A stretch of 64,000 bases of DNA from Purpureocillium takamizusanense (Eukaryota; Ascomycota; Sordariomycetes; Hypocreales; Ophiocordycipitaceae), in NCBI RefSeq assembly GCF_022605165.1, contig NC_063073.1, positions 62,001 through 126,000 of the forward strand, given 5' to 3'. Each line of letters opens with the position of its first letter. The stretch's first letter is position 1. The notes below the pieces were generated by a model. That model was given only the letters and a program-made list of their open reading frames with translations, did no database searches and was not told where the DNA came from. The position numbers and the translations under genes were made by a program. Of this stretch, positions 31,126-42,544 are shown one piece after another.

Positions 31126-34112
31126 ATGGCTGCCTCGAGCGATGCCGGCTACATGATGTCAGATGCGCCGTCACTGGCTGCTGCCGCACAGAAACGACCG
31201 CTCGGCTTTCCCTCGTCATCATCAGCTCGCCCCAGAGGCCCGCCGTCCGAGAACCTCGGAGCCGCCAGCGACGACGAAGGAGATGGCTTTGCCGACGACC
31301 AGGTTCCGCGAAGCTCACGCGGCGCCAAAGCCGCCACTGTATCCCGCGTCGAGGACAGGATTGGCTCTCTTGTCCAAGAACACTTTGAGGCCTTCATCGA
31401 AAGGTAAGCCGCCGCTTCTCCATCGCGAAGGTTGTTTGGTCTAACCACGCTCTCACTCAGCTTCGTCGAGGACCCTCTATCATCCGGGGCGCCCCCTTCG
31501 AGCGCTGTCACAACCGACAAATATTACGTCGCTCAAATCAAAGGCATGCGCAATTACCAGCTGTCGACTTTCTATGTCGATTACCGCCATCTCGCATCTT
31601 GGGAGAATGGGAGCTTGGCGGACGGTATTATGCGCCAATACTACCGATTCCTGCCATTCCTCACTGCGGCACTTCACAACATGATCGCCAAATACGAGCC
31701 CCAATACTTTCGCGAGCATCGCCAGCCGACAGCCTCGAGTAATCTAGCGACGTCGGCTGCGAGCCAAGTCGGCTCCGGCAGCCAGAGCGAGGCGTCACAC
31801 CGAAAGAACGAACACCAGCAGACAGACAAGCTCTTCTCAATCGCCTTCTACAATCTGCCCCTTGTCTCTCGTGTCCGCAGTCTCCGAGCGGCAAACATTG
31901 GTCAGCTTCTGTCCATATCTGGAACCGTCACGCGAACCTCGGAAGTGCGCCCCGAGTTGTCCTTGGCCACCTTCATGTGTGAGGCATGCCGGGCCGTCGT
32001 CCCCAATGTCGAGCAGACTTTTCGCTATACGGAACCGACGCAGTGCCCCAACGATACGTGCTCTAATCGCGTTGGGTGGCGTCTCGACATTCGTCACAGT
32101 ACCTTTGTCGATTGGCAAAAGGTCCGCATTCAAGAAAACAGCTCGGAGATACCCACGGGTAGCATGCCGAGAACCCTCGATGTCATCCTGCGCGGTGAGA
32201 TTGTCGATCGGGCCAAGGCAGGCGAGAAATGCATCTTCACGGGTGCTCTGATTGTCGTCCCAGACGTTAGCCAGCTCGGGCTACCGGGACTGCGACCGAC
32301 CGCCATCCGAGACGATCGCGGAGCCCCTCGAGGAGCTGATGCAGGCGGAAGCGGTATCAGCGGCCTCAAGGCGCTCGGTGTTCGCGATCTAACATACCGG
32401 TTGGCGTTTCTTGCTTGCATGGTTGTAACCGACACCACGGCGACTGGGCAGTCTGCAGCCAGTGGCGCCGCCGATGTGATCAATGCTCTGACACAAAACA
32501 ACGCTGCGGATGGCGCCGAGTCCGTTGAAGAGGCCCAGGCGGCTGTCCTTGCGTCGATGAACCCCTCAGAGATCGATGACCTGCGAGCCATGGTGCACGG
32601 TGACCACATCTACTCGCGCATGGTACAATCTATCGCGCCCATGGTGTACGGCCATGAGGTGGTGAAGAAGGGCATTCTCCTCCAGCTCATGTCGGGTGTG
32701 CACAAGTCGACTGCCGAGGGTATGCAGCTTCGAGGCGACATCAACATCTGCATCGTTGGCGATCCTTCTACTTCCAAGTCACAATTCCTCAAGTATGTCT
32801 GCTCATTCGCTCCTAGAGCTGTGTACACGAGTGGCAAGGCCTCCTCCGCAGCCGGTCTTACGGCCGCAGTGGTCAAGGACGAAGAGACTGGAGAGTTTAC
32901 GATTGAAGCTGGAGCCCTCATGCTGGCGGACAACGGTATCTGCGCCATTGACGAATTCGACAAGATGGACATCGCCGACCAGGTCGCCATTCACGAGGCC
33001 ATGGAGCAGCAGACCATCTCCATTGCCAAGGCGGGCATCCAAGCAACATTGAATGCTCGCACCAGTATTCTCGCCGCTGCCAACCCAGTAGGGGGTCGCT
33101 ACAACCGCAAGTCCACGCTCCGGAGCAACATCAACATGTCCGCACCCATCATGTCCCGTTTTGATCTCTTCTTCGTCATCCTCGACGAGTGCAACGAGCA
33201 AATTGACCGCCACCTGGCGGAGCACATTGTCGGCATTCATCAGCTGCGAGACGAAGCTGTCGAGCCTGAATTCAGCACAGAGCAACTGCAGCGGTACATT
33301 CGCTTTGCCAGGACATTCCGACCTGAGTTTACCGACGAGGCCAAGGAGGTACTGGTGGAAAAATACAAGGAGCTGCGGGCCGACGACGCACAAGGTGGCG
33401 TTGGCAAGAACTCCTACCGCATTACCGTCCGACAGCTGGAGAGTATGATTCGGCTGAGTGAGGCTATTGCCAAGGTCAACTGTGTCGAGGAAATATCGCC
33501 TGAAATGGTGGTCGAAGCCTACGATTTGCTTCGTCAGAGTATCATTTCCGTTGAGCACGACGACGTGGAAGTTCTTGATGAAGAGGAGACCCAGGAGGAC
33601 AGTGCCACTCTCCGGCAAGCCGCAAATGCCGCGTCTGGGAGAGATGGCGAGGGTGATTCTCCGATGGATGCTGCGCCAGGCGAAGCCTCGTCCGACGCCA
33701 GGAGAAAACACACCATCTCCTACGAGAAGTATATCAAGATGGTCAACATGTTGGTTCAGCGCATCAGCGACGACGAGAGTGGGAGCGGCGATGGGGTCGA
33801 GGGTGAAGCCCTCATCAACTGGTACTTGGAGCAGCAGGAGGATGAACTCGAGGGTGAAGATAGCTACCACGCAGAAAAGGCACTGGCAAGCATCGTGCTC
33901 AAGAAGATGGTCAAGGTATGTTTGATATCCGCCCATCACCGTGGTTGCGGCTTCGAGAAGAAAGTGGACGCGGGACTAACTCTGGCGAAAAACAGGACAA
34001 CATTCTTATGGCTCTCAGAGGAGAAGGCCTCGTGGACGGAGAGGCGGCTTCGGCGACTTCTGCGGGTGTTGTCTACGTACTACATCCCAACTGCGCGGTC
34101 GAGGAGTTTTGA
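31126..34112 (+). CDS. MCM6: DNA replication licensing factor MCM6
   Basis: Exons 31126-31403, 31461-33915 and 33996-34112; 949 residues. Mcm6 is one of six subunits of the MCM2-7 replicative helicase. The N-terminus is Ser/Ala-rich. The OB-fold/zinc region begins near residue 250 (LLSISGTVTRTSEV, CEAC near 266, CPNDTC). The AAA+ core has GDPSTSKSQFLKY (Walker A, about 525), ICAIDEFDKM (Walker B, about 586), and SRFDLFFVI with the arginine finger near 656. The C-terminal winged helix finishes in the last exon (DNILMALRGEGLV, then VLHPNCAVEEF). Introns GTAAGC...CTCAG and GTATGT...ACAG are in phase. A long antisense frame at 32803-33939 is a shadow. Confidence 0.97.
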
Positions 34113-34950
34113 GGCGACACGGACGCGCGCGCACCGCGAGTGGAGCAGCAGCGGTCGGCTTCAGCCATGAGTTACGTTTGTGTATAATGAAGGATGGGTA
34201 GGGGTAGACGGGTGCTTTTTGCATGCTCGGGGACGGGACAATCTTTCACTACATGGGGGAGTGAGGAGTTGGGGAGCAAAGGTGCTGGCTACCCGCAGGT
34301 CAGCAGCAAGGGACAATATCTAGCCAACACGGCCCGTAAAAGGGAGCCGCACAAAGGATGTACTTACTGTAAGCAAAATATGAGCCCACGGGTTGGGCAG
34401 CCATCGAATTACAACAGGGTCACGTACACAGTAGCAGCCGTTGCGTTTACAATTGTAACAGGCTGTCGGTGGCGACGGATCAGGGGTTCCGTCCGTCTTC
34501 GGTTGGATTTATCGGCGGCGAAGCACAGGGGAAGCGAAGCCTATTTGGCCATTATGGAAAGCAGCAAACGTCATGAACAACACAAGAACCCGTTGTCGAT
34601 GTCTGTCCTAGGCTATCATCACACCATCGTTACGGCCAAGAACACAGAACTCGACGTCTGTGAAACAAAATCAACCGCGGAAGCACTCGTCGACGCCAGA
34701 TACGTCTTTGCGGACAGGCACCCGCCGCGCCTTTAAAACAAGTTGTACACGCCATCTCGAGCCTCTGCGAGACGACAAGCTCCAACGCATCCAATGCGCA
34801 TAGCGCCTCCTGTTTAACCCGAGCATCGGCTACGGGGTAATGACACTGGGCCGACAATGAAGACCATTTGCGCTCGTCCCCGATAGCGTGCTGCAGTGGA
34901 ACAAGCCGTAGCAGACCCATATCAAGCGGTTGTCTCCGGTCAGAAGAGTA
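34113..34950. other. Convergent intergenic region, MCM6 / unrecognised gene
   Basis: About 840 bases between two stop codons, unusually long for a convergent gap here. No gene, tRNA or repeat was recognised; chance open frames only. Confidence 0.45.
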
Positions 34951-37900
34951 TTAAGTGGACGTCGTAGCCTGAGTCTTGGGCTGCGCTGGTGACTGCGTCG
35001 ACGGGGCCGCCTGGCGGTTCCAGCTTTCGCCGCCGCGGCTTCGATGACTACCACGCGTCCCGCCGCGGCTTGTGCCGCCGCTAGACGTCGATTCTCCAGC
35101 TGTGTAGGAGCTCGAGGGCTCTCTCTTCGGGCCGCGAGAGCCACCGCCAGAGCCGCGATGCCGCGGCGCGGGTCGACCATGTCCGCCTCGATGGCCTCGA
35201 GTCGCTGAAAAAGGTATCGTAGCAATTCTCGCCTCTGTCATGCCGGGGAACTGAATCTTCACTGCATTACCGCCCCCAACCACGTCCGCGGCAAAGTAGT
35301 AGGGCTCCATGATTGATGCCTGCACCAGAAATTTCTTGGGCAGTGGTTTTGCTTGAACCACGGCAGGCTGCCACGCCGCCTCGGGGGCCACGTGCGGGAG
35401 CCGAATCTGAGGCAAAGATCCCATCTCCTGTTCCTCAAAGCACTCCTCCGCCATCGGCTTTGAGATGAGGCGCCGCTGGGCCTCGTTTTCGCCACTCACG
35501 GCTGTATTTATGTTGGGCAAAGATACAGTGGCGGAATCGGCGTGCACCACATGATCCAGCATGCTCCTACTTGCTGGATCCACCCCTATGTGTTTGGGGG
35601 GCGACGCCTTTCCTCCGTTGAGAAGGTTATTGATCCTGTCCTGCCAGGAACCTTGAGAACTGTCGCTCTCCTTGTGGGAGATATGGCCTTGCCCGAGGGT
35701 TCCTCGCGGATGGTCCTTGCCTGGCGCGCGAGCTGTCCAAACAGGCTGCCCTGGAAGCTGCGGCGCATGTGAAGTCATCATGGAGGGAGGTAGTTTCACC
35801 ACTGGCTGAGGCCTGGGCAGAGAGACATGTGGATGCAATACGTCACCCTCATATGCCGGGTGTCCCTCCATGGTGGGTGGCGGCGGAGAAGGAGAGGTTG
35901 GACGTGACGACTGCACGCCAGAGCCCGCTTCCTGACGGGAGCCCTTGGTAGCAGGGAAGAACCTGGATGCCCGCGACTGAGACGGAGTACCGGACCCGGC
36001 TTGCGAGAGGATCGAACTGCCACCAGAACCTATTACTCCAGCGTTTGAAGACGGAGCCACATCCTGAATAGCAGTCTTTGCCGTGGCTCCTTTCGGCTGT
36101 GTCGCTTTCCAGGAGCCAGATCCATGAGAATGGACCTCGATTGTTCCTGTGGTTCTGCGCGTTCCGTCGCCGGGCAACTGCACGGGCCGCCAGCTGTCTT
36201 TAATGGTCGGCTGCGCATCTTCAATCGACAGGCCTTGTTCTGCTAGTTGGCGTTCTCGGCCGACCCTTTCCGCTAGGCGAGCAGCGCTCATTGACTTATC
36301 GTTCTCAGCAACCGCGGCCACCCATTTCTGGGCAAGATCCGAGTTCAGTGGGCCGTGTCGCGAGCTTGAAGAACCTATGGGTGCTTGACGCTGAGTGGGC
36401 GGACGACCTGTGCTTGGCGGAGCGATGGGAGCAGGGCCTTTGTGGCCTGGCGAAGGCGCCACAGTCGTCCCAGGAATTCGGCCCAGATCCGGGTTGAATG
36501 TTCCGTTGCCAAGGCCCCTGTCGTTGTCCGGGGAGCCCCAGACGTTGCGTGATGGCGGTGGTGCTCCCCCAGCCCACGAGGAGAACCTGTCTGGTCGAGG
36601 CCCTGAGCCCACCCACAAGTCAACACGCCTCCCGTCCTGCCCATGGGAAAAGCGTCTGGTGGCTGGCCCGGGTGGGTGGTCGCCCTTCGGAGAGAGATCC
36701 TTTTGGCTGGGGTCATGGATATCATCAGCGTTGCCAGCATTTGCCTCGACATCGAGACCGGGGCCTTGCGCAGAAGCTGACTCTGGTGCTCGGGACCCCT
36801 CCGGCTGTTCTCGCTGCTGAATATGTTTTGGTTTCAAGACCGCCTCAGCCTTTGCGCCGGCCTCCTTCTTGTCGCTCTTCTTATCTGGCAGCGGTCCCAA
36901 GGCCTCCAGCTTCTTCTGAATACGTTCTCTTCTCTCGGCCTCCTCGCGGGCTTCCTGTTCTTGACGGCGCTTCCTCGCGAGTTCCACACGCTCCCGCATT
37001 AACTTCTTCTGGTATTCAACCTCGTCGACGACCGGCTGAGCAGGCACGGATGGGACCATGTTTGGTTCGGCGGGTGGAGGCCCATCATGGGGCGCAGCAA
37101 ATGTGGTACTGGGTGATGATCTGGGCACCCAACCTTGCTGGGGTTGTTGTCGGGGTTGCGCATGGCTAGCGACTGGTGAGAGAGGACTATCGCCAGAGCC
37201 TGCTAGAGACGGACGTCGAGCGCTCAAAAGCTCCGATGAAGGTTGCACGGCGCCGTCACTCCCCTTACTCAGTCTCTGAAGGAAAGATCCGCTGCCGCCA
37301 CTGACATTGGAAGATCCACGACGTCGCCCAAAGGGCGCATCTTGAGAGATTCGATTGGTCTGGAACGCACTAGACGGTTCCGCTGGTTGGTCTGCCGGCT
37401 GTGGACGCTGTAGCAAGGCAGGATGTTTAGAGTGCGTGTCAGATCGCATGGAACCACGTCGGTCAAACACAGGTTCGTAGCGGCCGGAATGAGAGTTGTA
37501 GAGCTCCCTATTTCCGTGAGACCCTCCCTCTCTCCAAGATGGCCGGCCAAATTCATCAGCGGCAATCTCTTTGGTGGCACCTTTGAAGGAAGTATTCGTC
37601 TGGGTTCGTATGACTTCTGCGGCGGCTGGCGAAGCTCTTTCGATTGGTGGCAATGTGGCCCAAGGAGATTTTGCCGGGGCCGGGGGGGCTGGTGGCTTCG
37701 CGACCAAGGCCGGCTTCTCTTGCGAGGCAGGCTTCAGCACGAGGCCCTTTCCAGAGGCAAGGCTGCTGGATTTTGTCAACACTGGAGCGCTGAGCCCCAT
37801 AGGAGTAGGAGACTTTGGTTTCTCCATAGGTTTCCCTTTGGAGCCAACTGATCCACTGTCAGAGACCACTGTTGCTGCTTCGTCAGGATGTGGGAGTGTG

Positions 37901-38836
37901 GTCTTGGTTCCGTCGCCCCAGGTGATGGCCTCCGGTGCCCAATCGTCGTCATCATCGTCAATATCCGCCCATTTGTTCTGGCCCTGAGCATCTTCTTCAT
38001 TTAGGCGACTAGCCATGTGAATACCATACTTTTTGAGCTCTTCGTCTGTGAACTTCTTCGGCTCTGGCGCTAGAAATGAAAATTAGTGCCTAGCTTCGCG
38101 GAGTGTTTGGACGGTGTTCAAGGGTGTGCGTACGTCGATTCTTGTTCCAAACAACGCTTGGGTCTGGAGCAGTCGCTGGCTTCGCACCGTTCACCACGGA
38201 AGAGAATCGCGGTGTAGAATCCCGGGCGCCACTTCCAGTCTTCGCGACGAGTCGGGGGCGGGATGTCGACAGCGTTGGCAAGCCGGGCGGCGGTGTATTC
38301 GAGCTTGGCGTTGGGCGCTCACTCGTCTTTGGGGAGCCGCCGCCAGGGCTAGCCTTGGCTGCGAGGAACGTCTTGTTCACCGAGACGGCTTTGAAAGTGG
38401 CCGGTTTCCTCGCCAGAGAGCTGGTCCGACCATGGCTTTTGTCACTATCTTTCTGCCTCGCTCCGTCCGTGCGCGATGTCTCGGTATCTGAACCTCCGCT
38501 GACGCTGACATCGGCCGAGTTGGACTGCTCTTCGACGATGGTGATGCGCTTGTTCTCGATATCGTCGGCGCCGAGGGAGGGGCCGCCGTTCACATCTGAT
38601 GACTCAGGAGGGACATGCTGGGCTTGATCGGCCTGCTTGATCAACAACGACTCCTCCGTTAGCATTTCTCAGTTCATTTCGCGTTCGGCATTGACGGAGA
38701 GTCCGCTTGAGCTCAGTGGCCAGGCCATGGCGTATCTAATCGCAGGCAGCCGGGTAGAAGGGCTACTCACAGGTCGGAGCTCGGGTGCGACTGGTACATC
38801 AGCGGGCTTTGCGACAGAGGACTCAGTTGCCATCAT
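34951..38836 (-). CDS. Unrecognised large low-complexity protein with WADIDDDD motif and RGG tail
   Basis: Exons 38836-38771, 38632-38134 and 38069-34951; 1227 residues. I do not recognise the family. After exon 1 (MMATESSVAKPADVP...) most of the protein is Ser/Pro/Gly-rich and disordered. A conserved-looking block at about 190-245 reads PEPKKFTDEELKKYGIHMAS and then NKWADIDDDDDDWAPEAI TWGDGTK. A charged coiled coil lies at about 540-590 (LMRERVELARKRRQEQEARE). A helical segment near 770 contains NSDLAQKWVAAVAENDKSM. The C-terminus has RG/RGG-like repeats (TRGHRGGHGRP, GGSRGPKRE, SRGGTRGSHRSRGG), suggesting RNA binding or condensate formation; that is inference. Introns GTGAGT...CTAAC...GCAG and GTACGC...CTAG keep phase. 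The start could also be the next ATG, one codon on. Confidence 0.75.
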
Positions 38837-40456
38837 CCGGTTATCGTGGCAGGCATGCGCCGTTCGCAGTGCGATGATGACGTTGCCAGAGTCACCCTTG
38901 GACCTCTCTATTTCCAAGGCGAGCTAGGCGGCCTTCAAACGGCGACGTCGTGAATTAAGTGGCCCAAGAAGACACTGGACGTCCTCTCGTAGCACTTGCG
39001 GATATGGAGGGTGCTGTGGCAATCGTCGCAGCCCGCAGTTATCAGTCGGCAAGATCCCAGGCGGGTGAGGTGATTCGGGGGTCGTGAACTCGTCGCGGAA
39101 GCTGTCGCGCACGTCAAAACGGCGCAAGGAGTGCTCAGGCTCGCCACCAATCTATCTCTGACTCGCGGCCACTATCCCGGCCTCCCGAACAGAGGTGTCG
39201 GCTGGATGGTTTGGGTGTTGCAGGGCCCGGTCGCGATGCGTGATCGTGGGTCGGCAGTTTGGGTTGGAGGAGTGTCAAGATCAAAAGCTGGTTTGATGCG
39301 GCTGCGAATGGTGGTGAGTTGGGACAAGCGCTCTGCTTTTCGGAGCTGCAGGCGACTGGTTGCGGCATAGTGCGTGTGTGCCAGTGGGTGGGGCCCCCAG
39401 CACCTGTAACTTGAATGGACCTCGATGTTGTAAGGCGGCGGCCAGTGGTGGGCGGTGCTAGGGTGGCTCGGGCCCCCTACTGCCAGCCCGGGTGCCAGAA
39501 CAGTTCAGGTTCCCATGACTGATGTGCCCACCTCCAGCTGTTGCGCTCTGGGAAGGATCGCCCAGGGCCGCGCCTCAGGCGGGTAACAAGGCACGTCTGG
39601 TAGCAGCAGTACCGTCCAGCCCGGTTACGAGTAGGCCTGGGGACCTAAGTTAGGAGGCACCTCTTACCTAGTAGTACCTGACACTGGTACGGTACTCACT
39701 ACCTGGTGACTTTAGTACCTGTGTGCCCGGCAATGATTCAGCGCGCCCGCTGCTGGGTTGCATCTGGAGTCCGATGGCTGGAAGGCCCTGGACCCCACGG
39801 GACCCAACGCACCCCATTGCAGGGCTCCTCGCACGAGGGGTTCACTAGGATCGCTATGGTGCTTCGTACTCTCAACGTGGCTGTGTCCGTTTCCCCTGCA
39901 GCCACCATCGTACCATGGGCGATGATCATAGAGGCCCGTCTACATTAGACGCTTCTTGAATTTGTCTACGAGCGAGCTTCGCGCTGGATCGCCGAGTCCG
40001 CTTTCCCGTGTCATTCTCTGGACAGGAACAAGCCGCTTCCGTCTCCCGTGGCCCCGGTGCCTCTACAAGAGACAGTTCGTGGGATGCCGACCGCGACGGG
40101 GAAATGGTTCATTGCTTGGTCAAGTTCAGAACAGAAGGACATGAGCGGCCAATCCAAAACTGACCTCTAGACACGATGAGGTCTCAGGAGGAGGAGCTGC
40201 CTGTTGTCCACATGCCCATTCCCCTCATCGCCGCAGTGCCGCCAAATTGTCGCACACAAGACGAATTTTTGTGGCTACCACTAGCCCACGACTGATATTC
40301 CAATGATCCTAGAGCACGGGTGGAGTGTCGATGATTTCGATTTATGAGTACAAAGGGAATTCTCGTGGTGCGCGAGGCAGCACCATCTAGAGTCTACCTA
40401 TTTACACAACTGATAGCAAGTCATCTCACATGACAGGAGCCGAATCCCCCCATCGT
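38837..40456. repeat. Intergenic region with TACCT/AGGTA-rich segment
   Basis: About 1.6 kb between the unrecognised gene's start and the end of ATP17. Bases 39630-39722 carry runs such as CCTAAGTTAGG, TTACCTAGTAGTACCTG and ACTGGTACGGTAC. Frames at 39131-39370 and 39706-39948 are open but show no conserved features. I see no RNA gene. Confidence 0.4.
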
Positions 40457-41150
40457 TTAGTGGGCGTTGTTCTTGTGATGGCCTGACGCAAGGGTCAGTT
40501 AGACTAGCACTTCTTCGCTCAAAGAAGCCGCGGGACTCACGGAGATGGTAGTAGTAGTTTTGAGCGTAGCCGATGCCAACCAGGAAGACGAGGGCGTGGA
40601 TGATAGCTAAGCTTCAACGTCAGTATCAACCCGCAACATGAACACGAGAAAACACCACTCACGCTGAACGGAAGTCTTCTTGCCAAAGTACTTGGCCTGG
40701 TACCAGCCGAGAAGACCACGGGACTTGGCCTCGGGAGCGGCACCTCGAGGCAGCTTCTCGTAGAAGCTGACGACACGCTGCATTCGCAGAGCATCGGGAG
40801 CACCGCCAATCGCCTAGAACCGTGTCAATCACTTGTCCTTCATACAGCTCCAACAAGCGCTCGCTCTATGGTTCGTCGGGTCGAGGTGGCAGTCGTTTCG
40901 AGTCGGCAGTCGCATGAAGCGTGACCCATTGAGCAGCGTGACCCGACGCGGGCAAAAATCGACCGCCGCAATGACATAGACGACCGGTAGGATTGTCGAG
41001 ACGTACCTTGGGGGAAGCGACCTGGATTGAGCGCAGTCAGTTTCATGCCGAGTCGCAGCGGATGAAGGGTGCGGAACGCCAGCAGAGGAGTCAATGACTT
41101 ACCTTGGGGGGAATGAGCGTGGAGAGCGCCCGACGGGTGACGAAGCTCAT
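40457..41150 (-). CDS. ATP17: Mitochondrial F1F0-ATP synthase subunit f
   Basis: Exons 41150-41103, 41020-41006, 40813-40663, 40606-40541 and 40482-40457; 101 residues from five exons. Subunit f is a small inner-membrane protein of the Fo stator region. The product reads MSFVTRRALSTLIPPK, then VASPK from a 15-base exon, then AIGGAPDALRMQRVVSFYEK, LPRGAAPEARSRGLLGWYQA and KYFGKKTSVQP. One membrane helix follows (IIHALVFLVGIGYAQNYYYH) and the end is HHKNNAH. This agrees closely with fungal orthologues in length and order. All introns are GT-AG and phases close, so the microexon is needed to keep the conserved VASPK. The gene diverges from NDUFS4, with 289 bases between starts. Confidence 0.92.
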
Positions 41151-41439
41151 GATGGCGGTGATTTGCAAGAAGATGCCGTGAAGACAGAGACGTGCTTTGC
41201 CCAGTCCTTCGAGTTTAGACCGACGCTCAATTGCAGGCTTTGGATGTTCAATCTGTTGACGATCAGGATGGCCGAGGGTCCTGCCGAAAAGCACTCGTCT
41301 CGGTAAAACGTCGCTCCACAACAGCCAATCAGCATACCCCACCGCAACCACGATCGGAGCACCCATTTGTCTCCCGCGAGACTTCGAACCCGCCTCTGCG
41401 CAACCCATCATCGTCAATTGTGAGACGACCACAATCGCC
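41151..41439. promoter_or_regulatory. Bidirectional promoter ATP17 / NDUFS4
   Basis: 289 bases separate two divergent start codons of nuclear genes for mitochondrial respiratory complexes V and I. It must hold both promoters and leaders. I do not see a CCAAT box close to either ATG that I would rely on. Confidence 0.5.
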
Positions 41440-42135
41440 ATGGCGTCGCTGCGAATCCAAGGAGCCGGCAAGCTGCTTCGAAGTGCCACTACGGCGCGTA
41501 TAAGCCTGCCTCTGTCAGCGCGGCGTTTCCAGAGCGCGGTCACGACCACGAACACGGTTCCCAGCGTCAACCAGCCTGACTACGACGCCCCAGCAGACAA
41601 GGCGACTTCGTATGTGCAGCTGTCTCTAATGGCTTACCGAAGAGCGTTTGTGCTAAAAGCGCTACTAGAACTTTCTCTCCCGTGCCGAAGGCAGTTCAAG
41701 ATGGGAGCGAGGACATCCTCCCCGCGGCCGTTATTTCTGGCGCCCCTATGGAGCTCCAGGCCCGAACGGTCCGGTGTGTACCAGCCATGGAAATCCAGCC
41801 ATTGTGTCTACTGACATGATTGTAGAATCTACAAGGAAGCGAAACCCGCAACTCAATCCGGCGACTTCAGGGGGGAGCGCTGGCGAATGGATTGGGACAT
41901 TCTTCCGAAAGGCCATCGATGGGAGAACCCTTTGATGGGATGGCAATCCTCCGCCGACTTCATGCAGGGGACTCATATCAACTTCAAGTCCAAGGAAGAT
42001 GCTATCCACTTCGCTGAGAAGCAGGGCTATGAGTACTTTGTTCAAGAGCCAAACTCGCGCAAGTTCACGCCCAAAGCTTACGCGAACAACTTCCTTTACT
42101 CCCCCAAGAAGCTGAAGCATATCCGGACGAAATAG
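41440..42135 (+). CDS. NDUFS4: NADH:ubiquinone oxidoreductase NDUFS4-type (21/18 kDa) subunit
   Basis: Exons 41440-41609, 41669-41773 and 41826-42135; 194 residues. This accessory subunit supports assembly and the N-module of mitochondrial complex I. The N-terminus is a mitochondrial presequence ([20 protein letters not shown], then ARRFQS). Exon 2 gives [20 protein letters not shown] and ELQARTVR, and exon 3 [44 protein letters not shown], and the tail [19 protein letters not shown]. The family-typical order is complete. Introns GTATGT...CTAG and GTGTGT...GTAG are in phase 2. It converges with GID8. Confidence 0.93.
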
Positions 42136-42544
42136 AACACCAAGGAGACACGGAGTCCCGCTTTTGTACATAGATTCACTAAAGAAGATGATGCAATGCT
42201 TGCCTTATTTCCATGCACTAAATGATGCGCGAGTTGCTGTGCGTGAGATGCCGCCCACGGGAACTACCTCGCCGCGTGACAGCAGAGAAAAAACCCCTTG
42301 ACGACGGTGTAACAATTAATATTTGACATTGCGTCTAGTCTTGCCTCATACACTTCATAATACATTAAGAAACGCGCTGCAAACCGTCTTAATAGAACCC
42401 ATGAACGCCGTGCACCCTGGCGGGAACACACCCATTGCCGGTATTTGTCGTTATCATTACGCCGCCGTCCCAAGCAAAACCCAGTCGCCAGCCCTGTCAG
42501 CCAAAAAAAAAAAACCTCCAATTGCGACGAATCGCAAGCACACT
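42136..42544. other. Convergent intergenic region, NDUFS4 / GID8
   Basis: About 410 bases. A run of twelve A at 42503-42514 lies 31 bases beyond the GID8 stop. No gene seen. Confidence 0.45.

Noticed and set aside
32803..33939. 378-codon antisense frame in MCM6
   Set aside because: Complement of strongly conserved AAA+ coding sequence; a codon-bias shadow.
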